Below, one piece after another: positions 28,599-37,187 of a stretch of DNA of 64,000 nucleotides. The DNA is taken from NCBI GenBank assembly GCA_021780495.1, contig JAJXYO010000015.1, positions 1-64,000 on the forward strand, in the 5' to 3' direction. The notes beneath the pieces are model-generated. The model made no database searches and had not been told where the DNA came from. It worked only from the letters and a program-made list of their open reading frames with translations. Within the stretch, counting starts at the first letter, position 1, and every line of letters begins with the position of its first letter. Made by a program: the position numbers and the translations under genes. This stretch comes from Deltaproteobacteria bacterium (GTDB lineage: Bacteria > Desulfobacterota > Desulfuromonadia > Geobacterales > Pseudopelobacteraceae).

Positions 28599-29515
28599 GA
28601 AACGGACACCTCTTCCAGCGTGACAGTTTGACAGCCTTTGCCCTGCTGCTGCCGGTGTGTCTGTATCTCGCCGCCTTCATCGGTTTTCCGTTTGTCATGT
28701 CGTTTATCTACAGCATCAGCAATGCCACTATCGGAGATCCCCACTACAGTATCACCGGTCTGAACAACTTCCGCGACATGTTTCACGATGCGGCTTTCCG
28801 GACTTCCCTGGCCAACACCTTTATCTTCACCTTTGTATCCATCGCTTTGGTGATTGTTCTGGGCCATATTCTGGCGGAGCTGCTGATCCGGGATTTTCCC
28901 GGCAAGTGGATCGTCCGCTTTCTGCTGATGCTCCCCTGGACCGCCCCGATTGCCCTGGGGACCATCGGGTTCCTCTGGTTCATGGATTCGGTCTACAGCC
29001 CCTTTGACTGGCTGCTGCGCAAGGCCGGACTGCTGGGAAGTCCGGGCGACCTGCTGGGACCGATGAGCAATCTCTACTGGCTGGCCCGGCCGGGACTGGC
29101 CATGGCCTCGGTCATCCTGGTGCATGTCTGGCGGCTGCTGCCGCTGGCCACGGTGATCCTGATCGCCGGCCTGAACGCCATCCCGCGGGAGATCGTGGAG
29201 GCGGCCCAGATCGACGGGGCCGGATATTTCCGGCGCCTGTTTCACATCACCCTGCCGCTGATCTTCCCGGTCATCGGGGTGACGGTTCTGTTTTCGGTGT
29301 TCTTCACCTTTACCGACATGACGGTGGTCTGGATCCTGACCAGAGGCGGGCCACCTCCCCATGCCACCCAGGTGCTGGCCAGCCTGGCATTTCTGAAGAG
29401 CATCCAGGGGGGCGACCTGGCCCAGGGTGCGGCAATCTCGCTGTTCTTTTTTCCGGTTCTGGCCGGCATCGCCGCCATCGTGCTCAGGCTGGTCAAAAAG
29501 GCGGTCGTTATCTGA
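28595..29515 (+). CDS. Sugar-type ABC transporter permease (MalF-like)
   Basis: A 306-residue inner-membrane permease with six predicted helices. The ATPase-contacting EAA loop reads EIVEAAQIDGAGYFRRLFHITLP when split by its parts (EAAQIDGAG, then the P in LP), typical of CUT1 permeases. The N-terminus (LLPVCLYLAAFIGFPFVMSFIYSI) matches the MalF/UgpA/LacF group. Overlaps the ATPase gene by 4 bases and precedes the second permease by 44 bases. Confidence 0.92.
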   Translation: MRNGHLFQRDSLTAFALLLPVCLYLAAFIGFPFVMSFIYSISNATIGDPHYSITGLNNFRDMFHDAAFRTSLANTFIFTFVSIALVIVLGHILAELLIRDFPGKWIVRFLLMLPWTAPIALGTIGFLWFMDSVYSPFDWLLRKAGLLGSPGDLLGPMSNLYWLARPGLAMASVILVHVWRLLPLATVILIAGLNAIPREIVEAAQIDGAGYFRRLFHITLPLIFPVIGVTVLFSVFFTFTDMTVVWILTRGGPPPHATQVLASLAFLKSIQGGDLAQGAAISLFFFPVLAGIAAIVLRLVKKAVVI

Positions 29516-29559
29516 CAGCAGCAGGAAGGTTGTATGGTTGCGAAAGGGTGTGATCGGCA

Positions 29560-30402
29560 ATGTTGAAACGAATTTTGACCAAAGGCGGATTTTACGGGGC
29601 GTTAAGTCTCTTCGTCGTTTTTTCTGCCATGCCGTTCTACATCATGCTGATCACCATGTTCAAGCGCAACCATGACCTGCTCAACCCGAACAACAACCCC
29701 TTTATCTTTAACGAACCGCCAACCCTGCAGCACTTGAATCTGCTGCTTTTCCAGACCCAGTACCCGGTTTTTCTGCTCAACACACTGCTGGTGGGTCTGA
29801 TGGTGGTCATTATCACCGTGCTGCTGTCCGTTCCGGCCGCCTACAGCCTGGCACGCCTGGCAGGTGACTGGGGCGGGATCGTGGGGGTCGGGATCTTTCT
29901 GACCTACCTCGTGCCGCCCACCCTGCTGTTTATCCCGCTCTCGCGGATAATTGCCGATCTCGGCCTGCAGGACTCTCTCTGGGCCCTGGTACTGATCTAC
30001 CCGACCTTTACGGTGCCGTTTTGTACCTGGCTCCTGATGAGTTTCTTCAAGTCCATCCCCCGCGATATCGAAGAACAGGCGTTGATCGACGGCTGCAGCC
30101 GGCTGGGGGCATTTTTCAGGATCATATTGCCGCTCTCGGTGCCGGGCATCATCACCGTAATCGTCTTTGCCTTTACCCTGGTGGTCAACGAGTATATCTA
30201 TGCCCTGGCATTTATCCAGGAGTCGGGCAGCAAAACCGTCAGTATCGGCCTGACTACCGAATTGATCAGAGGAGACGTATTTTACTGGGGTGCCCTGATG
30301 GGTGGCGCTCTGCTGGCCAGCATTCCGGTTGCCGTTCTGTATACCTTGTTCCTGGACCGGATCATTTCAGGATTGAACATGGGAACAGGTTCGCACAGTT
30401 GA
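29560..30402 (+). CDS. Sugar-type ABC transporter permease (MalG-like)
   Basis: A 280-residue permease with six helices, the second half of the membrane dimer. The EAA loop is DIEEQALIDGCSRLGAFF followed by ILPLSVPG, and PAAYSLARL is the usual MalG/UgpE-type segment. The conserved D-G in the loop is kept. With the ATPase, the other permease and the Tat-exported binding protein it completes one uptake system. Sugar or polyol uptake is expected from the family, but the real substrate is unknown. Confidence 0.92.
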   Translation: MLKRILTKGGFYGALSLFVVFSAMPFYIMLITMFKRNHDLLNPNNNPFIFNEPPTLQHLNLLLFQTQYPVFLLNTLLVGLMVVIITVLLSVPAAYSLARLAGDWGGIVGVGIFLTYLVPPTLLFIPLSRIIADLGLQDSLWALVLIYPTFTVPFCTWLLMSFFKSIPRDIEEQALIDGCSRLGAFFRIILPLSVPGIITVIVFAFTLVVNEYIYALAFIQESGSKTVSIGLTTELIRGDVFYWGALMGGALLASIPVAVLYTLFLDRIISGLNMGTGSHS

Positions 30403-30446
30403 TTCAAGGAATATCAGAGTGTTGCAGCAATTGGGCGTCTGCCCCC

Positions 30447-30474
30447 TTGACATCCATAAAATCGGCACTATTTT
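30447..30474 (+). promoter_or_regulatory. Candidate promoter of the hsp20 gene
   Basis: A perfect TTGACA (30447-30452), 16-base spacer and TATTTT (30469-30474) stand 52 bases before the hsp20 start. CCCCC directly before the -35 is not a clear sigma-32 match, and no CIRCE inverted repeat was found. Confidence 0.5.
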
Positions 30475-30526
30475 TAAATATGAAAAGTTATTGATTCCCA
30501 AAAAAAGAAACAGGGAGGTCACGATC

Positions 30527-30979
30527 ATGGCACTTGTCAAGTACAACCCGCTCAGAGAACTGCGCAGCATGCAGGAACAGATGAATAAACTCCTGAACGT
30601 ATCGTGGAACCATGATATTTCAGGAGAGGACATGAAGGACGGTATCTGGCAACCGCCGGTTGATATCTATGAAACGGTCGACTCTATCGTGATCAAGGCC
30701 GAGTTGCCGGATGTGGATCAGAAGGATATCGAGGTGCGGATCGAGGAAAATACCCTGACCCTGAGGGGTGAGCGCAGGCATGAGGATGAGGTTAAAAAGG
30801 AAAACTACCATCGTATCGAGCGCTACTTCGGCACCTTCCAGCGCAGTTTCAGTCTGCCGGCAACAGTCGATCAGGAAAAAGTTGTCGCCGCCTGCGATAA
30901 AGGGGTATTGACCATCACACTCCCTAAAAAAGAAGAAACCAAGCCCAAACAGATCAATATCGAGGTCAAATCGAAATAA
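30527..30979 (+). CDS. Small heat shock protein, Hsp20/alpha-crystallin family
   Basis: A 150-residue ATP-independent holdase chaperone. The alpha-crystallin domain (about residues 43-135) shows WQPPVDIYETVDSIVIKAELP, the beta-strand segment LTLRGERRHE and the conserved A-x-x-x-G-V-L motif as ACDKGVLTITLPK, then an I-x-I-like tail (INIEV). ATG at 30527 is selected because GGGAGG lies 8 bases upstream and MALVKYNPLRELRSMQEQM is the typical class start; an upstream start at 30419 would add 36 unrelated residues. A shared terminator follows. Confidence 0.95.
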   Translation: MALVKYNPLRELRSMQEQMNKLLNVSWNHDISGEDMKDGIWQPPVDIYETVDSIVIKAELPDVDQKDIEVRIEENTLTLRGERRHEDEVKKENYHRIERYFGTFQRSFSLPATVDQEKVVAACDKGVLTITLPKKEETKPKQINIEVKSK

Positions 30980-30981
30980 AA

Positions 30982-31007
30982 AAAGAGCCGGGGAAACCCG
31001 GCTCTTT
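30982..31007. terminator. Bidirectional terminator between hsp20 and tatA
   Basis: Stem AAAGAGCCGGG (30982-30992) pairs with CCCGGCTCTTT (30997-31007) around a GAAA tetraloop; A-rich and T-rich flanks serve both convergent genes. Confidence 0.9.
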
Positions 31008-31032
31008 CAGTAAAGCTGATTGAAAAAAGCCG

Positions 31033-31323
31033 CTACGCCTGAGGAGGAACCTTTTTTTCAGCAGGTTGTGTGTTTGTCGCTGCCGCGGCAGCGACATGCT
31101 CAGCAGGGGCGGCACTGGCAGCCTGTTCGGCCGGGGCAGCGGGCTTTTCCTCGGCTTTGCGGCTCTCTTCCTGAATATTGCGTTGGAAATCTTCGGAGGC
31201 TTTTTTGAATTCCGCCAGGCCCTTACCCAGCGATTTGGCAAGCTCCGGCAGCTTGTGCGGTCCGATCACCAGCAGGGCAATCACAAGAATGATGATGAGT
31301 TCGGGCATACCGATTCCAAACAT
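31033..31323 (-). CDS. tatA: Sec-independent translocase TatA/TatB family protein
   Basis: A 96-residue-class membrane protein (MFGIGMPELIIILVIALLVIGPHKLPELAKSLG...). It has the single N-terminal helix with E8, the GP hinge, then the amphipathic helix LAKSLGKGLAEFKKA, and a long alanine/proline-rich C-terminal tail. The helix and hinge fit TatA/TatE; the tail is TatB-like in length, so the A/B assignment is not secure. AAGGAG precedes ATG at 31323; an upstream start at 31386 is unlikely. Forms the pore for folded, twin-arginine-tagged proteins such as the binding protein encoded 5 kb upstream. Confidence 0.88.
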   Translation of the reverse strand: MFGIGMPELIIILVIALLVIGPHKLPELAKSLGKGLAEFKKASEDFQRNIQEESRKAEEKPAAPAEQAASAAPAEHVAAAAATNTQPAEKKVPPQA

Positions 31324-31416
31324 GGTGTTTCTCCTTCTGGTTCTGTTCCTGTCACTTATAGCATACCCATTAAAACCGTAAATCATACGCTTGGCAATAA
31401 AAATTTCTTTTTCCGC

Positions 31417-31463
31417 TTGCCATTTCCAGCCCCTGTGTTAGTATGCCTAAAAATTAGGCATAC
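31417..31463 (+). promoter_or_regulatory. Candidate dusB promoter overlapped by a perfect inverted repeat
   Basis: TTGCCA (31417-31422), 16-base spacer and TAGTAT (31439-31444) form a plausible promoter. A perfect 10-bp inverted repeat, GTATGCCTAA and TTAGGCATAC with a 3-base AAA spacer (31441-31463), covers the -10 element and likely transcription start. Its position fits a repressor operator; alternatively it is a small hairpin in the leader. Confidence 0.5.
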
Positions 31464-31509
31464 GATTTCTGTTCTCCAGCCCATCCCCGTTGTATCACAA
31501 CTGTCTATC

Positions 31510-32526
31510 ATGCTGAAACCATTGAAAATAGGTGACCTCGTCCTGGCGCACAACGTCGTGCTGGCCCCCTTGGCAGGAATAACCAATCTCCCCTTCCGCA
31601 TTCTCTGCCGACGTGAAGGCGCGGCCTTGGCCTTTACTGAAATGGTCAGTGTGAATGGTCTCGTGCGAGAAGGGGTCAAGACGCTGGATCTTCTGAAGAG
31701 TACACCTGAGGACCGGCCGCTTGGCATCCAGCTCTTTGGTGATACCCCCCAGAGTCTGGCTGAGGCCGCCCGCATGGTTGCGGGGTACGGTGACCTGCTG
31801 GACATCAACATGGGGTGTCCGGTGCGCAAGGTCGTTGGTACCGGCGCCGGGAGCGCCCTGTTACGGGAACCGCGCAAGATCGCCGGGATCATACATGCGG
31901 TTCGGGCCGCGACCAGCCTGCCGCTTACGGTCAAGATCCGTTCCGGCTGGCACTGTGGCGATGACAGCTACCTGGAAATCGCCCGGATTGCCGAGAGTGA
32001 GGGGTGTGATGCCATTACCCTGCACCCTCGCAGCCGTTCGCAGATGTTTTCAGGGCATGCCGACTGGAGCCAGATCGCCCGCTTGAAGGCGGGTGTAGCT
32101 ATTCCGGTGCTTGGCAGTGGTGACCTGTTTACGGCGCAGGATTGTCTGAGCATGATGCGGGAGACCGGTTGTGACGGCGTGATGGTTGCGCGTGGCGCGC
32201 TGGGCGCTCCCTGGATTTTCCGGCAGGTTGCCGAGCTTGCCGCGACGGGTGTCGTCACCGCAGTGACCAAGCTGCAGCGGGTGGCGGCCATGCGACAGCA
32301 CCTTGAATTGTTTTGCTGTGCGGTTGGCGAGGCGATTGCGGTCCGGGAGATGAAAAAGCATGTCGGCTGGTATGCCCGTGGTTTCAGCGGCGCCGCTGAT
32401 ATTCGTCGTGCCGCCAACGGAACCCGAACCATTGAAGATCTGCTCGCCCTGATGGAAAGGATGGTTGCTGTCCCGTGCCCTGAAATACAGGATACGTGCG
32501 TTAACGAAGATATTTTATGCACATGA
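31510..32526 (+). CDS. dusB: tRNA-dihydrouridine synthase B
   Basis: A 338-residue flavoenzyme reducing uridine to dihydrouridine in tRNA. FMN-binding TIM barrel: LAPLAGITNLPFRILCRREGA (split as LAPLAGITNLPFR) at the N-terminus, catalytic cysteine in DINMGCPVRKV, KIRSGW for FMN contact, and a MVARGALGAPWIF phosphate-binding strand. ATG at 31510 begins MLKPLKIGDLVL; the longer upstream frame is not conserved-looking. It heads the dusB-ntrB-ntrC row, the order known as nifR3-ntrB-ntrC in some Proteobacteria; ntrB begins 39 bases later. Confidence 0.93.
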   Translation: MLKPLKIGDLVLAHNVVLAPLAGITNLPFRILCRREGAALAFTEMVSVNGLVREGVKTLDLLKSTPEDRPLGIQLFGDTPQSLAEAARMVAGYGDLLDINMGCPVRKVVGTGAGSALLREPRKIAGIIHAVRAATSLPLTVKIRSGWHCGDDSYLEIARIAESEGCDAITLHPRSRSQMFSGHADWSQIARLKAGVAIPVLGSGDLFTAQDCLSMMRETGCDGVMVARGALGAPWIFRQVAELAATGVVTAVTKLQRVAAMRQHLELFCCAVGEAIAVREMKKHVGWYARGFSGAADIRRAANGTRTIEDLLALMERMVAVPCPEIQDTCVNEDILCT

Positions 32527-32565
32527 GACGCCATAAAATAACATCTAGCGTACTGAAGGAACACC

Positions 32566-33675
32566 ATGCACACACCTGATTGCCCCAGAGAACTGCCCGG
32601 CGCCCCGGGCGATTACTTTGCCACCGTCATCGACAGTGTTGGCGATGGCGTGATCGTCGTCGGAACTGATGGCCGCATCACCCTCTATAACCCGGCCGCC
32701 GAGGAGATCACCGGTTTTTCGCGGCGACAGGCCCTGGGAACCACCTTCGAGAAACTCTTTTCAGTAGAAACACCACTGCTGGAGATGGTTGCCAAAACGA
32801 TCCGTACCGGCATCACCATCTCTGACCATGAAAACGTGGTGGTGCGCAGTACCGGCAAGATTTCGCCGGTCGCGGTGACCTGCTATCCGCTGATACTGCC
32901 CAATGGCGAAAATATCGGCGCCATCCTGACGCTCAAGGATATTACCTATATCCGTGAGCTGGAGGCCGCCGTCCGCCAGGCCGATCGACTCTCCACCCTG
33001 GGAACCCTGGCGGCCGGACTGGCCCACGAAGTCAAGAACCCGCTGGGTGGCATCAAAGGTGCGGCACAACTGCTGGAGCGCGAACTGCCGGACAATAGTG
33101 ATATGCGCGAATATACGAGCGTCATGATCCGTGAGACCGAGCGCATTGACCGCATCATCCGCGAATTGCTGGATCTGGCCTCTCCAAGAGGTCTGAAGCT
33201 GAGTCCGGTCAATCTGCACAGGGTGCTGGGAGATATCCTGCTGCTGCAGCAACAGGCGGTCGGTCCCCGCGATATCACCTTCACCAAACAGTTTGATCCC
33301 AGTATCCCCGACATCATGGCTGACGAAGAGATGGTGACCAGGCTGCTCCTCAACCTGATCCGCAATGCCATCGACGCCATGGGTGAATCCGGCCGTCTGA
33401 CCGTTGTGAGCCGGGTGCTGTCCGACTATCGCATGACCCAGAACGAGCGCAATTCCCGCATGGTCGCTATAGAGATATCCGATGACGGTCCCGGTATCCC
33501 TGCGGGGGATCTGGAAAATATCTGGACGCCGTTTTTCAGTACCAAATCCAGTGGAACCGGCCTGGGGTTGACGATCTGCCACAAGATCGTGGCCGAACAT
33601 CGCGGCATGATCAAGGTGGAATCAGACCAGGGCCACGGCACCAAATTCACGGTGCTGTTGCCGTTGGTGCAGTAA
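32566..33675 (+). CDS. ntrB: PAS-domain sensor histidine kinase, NtrB-like
   Basis: A 369-residue cytoplasmic kinase with no membrane helix. An N-terminal PAS domain (VIDSVGDGVIVVGTDGRITLYN) is followed by the phosphorylated histidine in GLAHEVKNPLGGIKGAAQLL, and by the ATPase motifs RNAIDAMGES (N box), DDGPGIP (G1) and GTGLGLTIC (G2). The layout and the neighbouring NtrC gene identify an NtrB/GlnL-type nitrogen sensor partner, though in Deltaproteobacteria such pairs often respond to other signals. GAAGGA precedes the ATG. Confidence 0.88.
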   Translation: MHTPDCPRELPGAPGDYFATVIDSVGDGVIVVGTDGRITLYNPAAEEITGFSRRQALGTTFEKLFSVETPLLEMVAKTIRTGITISDHENVVVRSTGKISPVAVTCYPLILPNGENIGAILTLKDITYIRELEAAVRQADRLSTLGTLAAGLAHEVKNPLGGIKGAAQLLERELPDNSDMREYTSVMIRETERIDRIIRELLDLASPRGLKLSPVNLHRVLGDILLLQQQAVGPRDITFTKQFDPSIPDIMADEEMVTRLLLNLIRNAIDAMGESGRLTVVSRVLSDYRMTQNERNSRMVAIEISDDGPGIPAGDLENIWTPFFSTKSSGTGLGLTICHKIVAEHRGMIKVESDQGHGTKFTVLLPLVQ

Positions 33676-33747
33676 AAACAGGGTGTCGTGCCGGCAAGGT
33701 TTTTGTCGCGCTATCCCGTGAACCGATAAAATTAATCGAGGGGTTTC

Positions 33748-35193
33748 ATGATGCCGATTACACGCATACTGGTCGCAGATGACGAAGAGAGCATGCGCTG
33801 GGTTCTCTCCAAGGCCTTCAAACGCAAGGGTTTTAGTGTCGATCTGGCCATTGACGGCCGGCAGGCGCTTTCCATGATTCAGGACAATAACTATGATCTG
33901 GCGATCTTCGACATCAAGATGCCCGGCATCTCCGGCCTCGAACTGCTGGATAAAATCCGCGAACAGAAAAAAGAGCTGCTGGTGGTGATCATGACCGCCG
34001 AAGCCAGCATGAAAAATGCCGTAGAAGCCATGAAACGCGGGGCCTACGACTACATCACCAAGCCCTTTGATCTGGACGTGATCGATGCGATCATCGAAAA
34101 AGTCAGTCGGGCCCGCGAGGTGGCCGGCCAGGTCACCATGCTCAAACAGGAGCTCAAGGAACGCTATCAGCTTGAAAAAAACATTATCGGAAACTCAGCG
34201 GTCATGCGCGAGGTCTACAAGACCATCGGCAAGGTGGCGGCCAGCGATGTCACCGTGCTTGTCCAGGGGGAATCGGGAACCGGTAAGGAACTGGTGGCGC
34301 GGGCCGTCCATTTTAATTCGGGCCGGCTTGGCAAACCGTTTGTGGCAATCAATTGTGCCGCCATTCCCCGTGAGCTGCTGGAAAGCGAGCTGTTCGGCAG
34401 CGAAAAAGGGGCCTTCACCGGTTCTGTGGAGCGCAAGCTGGGCAAGTTCGAACAGGCCAATCACGGCACCCTGTTCCTGGATGAGATCGGCGACATGCCC
34501 TTGGACCTGCAGGCCAAGATCCTGCGGGTGTTGCAGGAACGCGAAGTAACCCGCACCGGCGGCAACCAGAACATTCCGGTGGATGTCCGCATCGTTGCGG
34601 CAACCAATCAGGAACTGATTGAAAAGGTCCGCCAGAAGGAGTTCCGCGAAGATCTCTATTACCGCCTGAATGTGGTGCCCATTAATCTGGTTGCACTTCG
34701 TGAGCGGCGTGAGGATATCCCGCTGCTGGTGCAATACTTCCTGGGGCGTATCTGTGCCGAGATGGATATTCCGCGTAAGCAGTGTAGCGACGATGCCATG
34801 GCGGTTCTCTGTGCTTACTCCTGGCCGGGTAATGTGCGCGAACTGGAAAACGCCATCAAGCGTGCGGTGATCCTCTCCAGCGACCTGCTCCTGTCGGCAG
34901 GCGACTTTGCCGGATTGGAAGCCGTGTCCGGCGGTCAGACCTCCGGCAGCCAGGATGCCTCTCTGGAAGAACTGGTTGACACGAAGTTGCGTTCCTGTCT
35001 CAATGGCGTCGAACAGCTGGAAAAAGGCGAGATCTATACCATGGTACTGGAACAGGTCGAGCGCCCGCTGATTCGCTTTATCCTGGAAAAGACCCGCTGG
35101 AATCAGGTCAAGGCGGCAGATATCCTGGGTATCAACCGCAATACCCTGCGCAAAAAGATCAACGAACTGGGCATAGAAATGAAACGGGATTGA
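33748..35193 (+). CDS. ntrC: NtrC-family sigma-54 response regulator
   Basis: A 481-residue transcription activator. The receiver domain keeps the phosphorylated Asp in AIFDIKMPGISG. The AAA+ domain has Walker A GESGTGKE, the sigma-54 contact GAFTG (SEKGAFTGSVE) and Walker B LFLDEIGDMP. The C-terminal Fis-like helix-turn-helix is WNQVKAADILGINRNTLRKK. It receives the phosphate from the NtrB-like kinase encoded 72 bases upstream and needs sigma-54 RNA polymerase. Target genes are not visible in this window; no convincing -24/-12 site was found nearby. Confidence 0.94.
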   Translation: MMPITRILVADDEESMRWVLSKAFKRKGFSVDLAIDGRQALSMIQDNNYDLAIFDIKMPGISGLELLDKIREQKKELLVVIMTAEASMKNAVEAMKRGAYDYITKPFDLDVIDAIIEKVSRAREVAGQVTMLKQELKERYQLEKNIIGNSAVMREVYKTIGKVAASDVTVLVQGESGTGKELVARAVHFNSGRLGKPFVAINCAAIPRELLESELFGSEKGAFTGSVERKLGKFEQANHGTLFLDEIGDMPLDLQAKILRVLQEREVTRTGGNQNIPVDVRIVAATNQELIEKVRQKEFREDLYYRLNVVPINLVALRERREDIPLLVQYFLGRICAEMDIPRKQCSDDAMAVLCAYSWPGNVRELENAIKRAVILSSDLLLSAGDFAGLEAVSGGQTSGSQDASLEELVDTKLRSCLNGVEQLEKGEIYTMVLEQVERPLIRFILEKTRWNQVKAADILGINRNTLRKKINELGIEMKRD

Positions 35194-35221
35194 TAGCTCT
35201 AATTTCAGAAGGGGAGGGGTT

Positions 35222-35788
35222 ATGTCGGTAAAAGACAGATTTTTTCTGGATCGTGACAAGGCGGTGTTGGTGGTGATTGATGTTCAGGAGAAGCTCTGTC
35301 TGGCCATGGATCATAAGGTGCTTCACAACCTGACGAAAAACATCGGCATTCTGCTGGAGACCGCCGCTGAACTGGGCCTGCCGGTTCTGGTGACCGAACA
35401 GTATGTCAAGGGCCTGGGGGCAACCCTGCCGGAACTGAAGGACAAGGCTGCTGCGGCGCCTTGTTTCGAAAAAATGGCTTTCAGCTGCTGCGGAAGTGCT
35501 GAGTTTGTCGAAAGGCTCACAGCGCTTGGTCGTACCCAGGTGATCGTCACCGGTATGGAAACCCACGTATGTGTGCTGCAGACCGTGATAGAGCTGCGCG
35601 ATGCCGGGTTTGAGGTGCATCTGGTCAAGGACGCCGTCATGAGCCGCAGCAAGCAGAACTGGCAGACCGCGGTTGAGGCCATGGTCTTGACCGGTGCCGT
35701 GCCGACCAGTAGCGAGTCGGTTCTGTTTCAGTTGTTGAAGGTGGCCGGTAGCGAGGAATTCAAGAAACTCTCGAAACTGGTACGTTGA
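35222..35788 (+). CDS. Isochorismatase-like cysteine hydrolase
   Basis: A 188-residue hydrolase. The catalytic triad is recognisable: Asp in LVVIDVQEKL, a middle Lys, and Cys in VTGMETHVCVLQTVIEL (THVCV). This resembles the YcaC-type branch of the isochorismatase family, whose substrates are amides; the natural substrate here is unknown. AGGGGAGGGG precedes the ATG. Its stop overlaps the TTG start of the next glycosyltransferase gene (TTGA), implying coupling. Confidence 0.88.
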   Translation: MSVKDRFFLDRDKAVLVVIDVQEKLCLAMDHKVLHNLTKNIGILLETAAELGLPVLVTEQYVKGLGATLPELKDKAAAAPCFEKMAFSCCGSAEFVERLTALGRTQVIVTGMETHVCVLQTVIELRDAGFEVHLVKDAVMSRSKQNWQTAVEAMVLTGAVPTSSESVLFQLLKVAGSEEFKKLSKLVR

Positions 35789-37092
35789 GTATCAGTTCCA
35801 ACACGATCTCACGGGCCCTGAACGGCCCGTGGCGGATTGAGGGTTGCACAGAGGGTGGTTTCGGCGGGGCGGTAGTGATACCGGCCCTGGCTGAATCCGC
35901 CACCCTGTTTGCAACCCTTTGTTCGTTGGCCTGCAACCCCCAGGAGCAGTGCGAGCGCTTCCTGGTGCTGGTGGTGGTCAATCAGCGCGCGGACGCCTCA
36001 TCGTCAGACAAGGCCGATAACCGGGCCACACTGACCCGCTTGGCTGCCGGCGACCGGCAGTTGTCCCGGCTCAAACTGGGCTGGGTGGACGCTGCCTCGC
36101 CCGGGCTGGAGCTGCCGCTCAGAGGCGGAGGTGTGGGACTGGCCCGCCGGATCGGTCTCGACCTGGCTGTGAGCAGGCTTCATGCTCACACCCCCGATCC
36201 GCTCCTGATCTGCCTGGATGCCGATACCCTGGTTCGTCCCGATTATCTCCCGGCGCTGCTCCGGCACTTTGGACAGAGTACCTGCGGGGGCGCCGTGATT
36301 CCCTTCCTGCATCAGCAGGGCCACTCTCCGCAGGCCGATACGGCGATTATGCGCTACGAACTCTTCCTGCGCAGCTACGTTCTAGGCTTGTCGCTGGCCG
36401 CGTCGCCCTATGCCTTCCATTCGGTGGGGAGCGCCATGGCCTGTCGTGCCTCGGCCTATGTGAAGATCGGGGGGATGAACAGCCGCTCAGCGGGCGAGGA
36501 CTTCTATTTCCTGCAGCAGCTGGCCCGGACCGTCGGCATCGGGCAGGTGGCGGGAACGGTTGTCTATCCGTCGCAGCGCGCCTCTCACCGCGTCCCCTTC
36601 GGCACCGGCCGGAGCGTTTCCCGGATGCTGGCAGGAGGTGACGGCGAGCTGCTGTTTTATCAGACCGCCTGTTTTCGTATCCTCGGGGAGTGGCTGGCCC
36701 TGGTGTCGAACCAGACGGATGCGGCCGGCAGCCTGTTGCTGAAACAGGCTAGGGAGGTCTCTGCTGAACTGGCGGAGTATCTCGACACGATCGCTTTCCG
36801 GGAGATCTGGCCAAAGTTGCAGAAGAACAACCCTGGCCGGACAGCCTTGTTGTCGGCCTTTCACGGCTGGTTCGATGGGCTGAAGAGCATGAAGCTGATT
36901 CATCACCTCTCAGCCGCCAGGTATCCCCGCTGTGAACCGGAGAAGACGCTGCCCGACCTGTTGCAATGGGGCCGACTGGATGCGGTCAGCGGGCTTGAGC
37001 AGCAACTGGATGTGCTGCGTTGCCGGCAACTGGGAGGGGACTTCCCCGGCTCCGGTACGGTGATTAAGGCGCCTTGGCGGGTTCAGGGCTGA
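35785..37092 (+). CDS. Family 2 glycosyltransferase-like protein (TTG start)
   Basis: A 435-residue GT-A type protein. Signals: AVVIPALAESATLFATL at the N-terminus, the DxD in CLDADTLVRPDY, and a GEDFYFLQQLARTVG acceptor-site segment. A C-terminal helical region (about 300-435) has no recognised domain. No signal peptide; substrate unknown. The start is TTG at 35785, overlapping the stop of the cysteine hydrolase gene by 4 bases; no closer ATG fits the N-terminal motif. Confidence 0.8.
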   Translation: MSISSNTISRALNGPWRIEGCTEGGFGGAVVIPALAESATLFATLCSLACNPQEQCERFLVLVVVNQRADASSSDKADNRATLTRLAAGDRQLSRLKLGWVDAASPGLELPLRGGGVGLARRIGLDLAVSRLHAHTPDPLLICLDADTLVRPDYLPALLRHFGQSTCGGAVIPFLHQQGHSPQADTAIMRYELFLRSYVLGLSLAASPYAFHSVGSAMACRASAYVKIGGMNSRSAGEDFYFLQQLARTVGIGQVAGTVVYPSQRASHRVPFGTGRSVSRMLAGGDGELLFYQTACFRILGEWLALVSNQTDAAGSLLLKQAREVSAELAEYLDTIAFREIWPKLQKNNPGRTALLSAFHGWFDGLKSMKLIHHLSAARYPRCEPEKTLPDLLQWGRLDAVSGLEQQLDVLRCRQLGGDFPGSGTVIKAPWRVQG

Positions 37093-37187
37093 GAATCATC
37101 CCTTGAAAAAATATCACAGGCGCACCCCCGTCGCACGCTCAGGCCGCTGTCGCGGCAGAAGGCGAGGGCGGTAACGTAATGCGGCAA

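Noticed and set aside
30419-30526. Upstream extension of the hsp20 frame
   Set aside because: It overlaps the promoter and has no ribosome site; the ATG at 30527 has GGGAGG and the conserved N-terminus.
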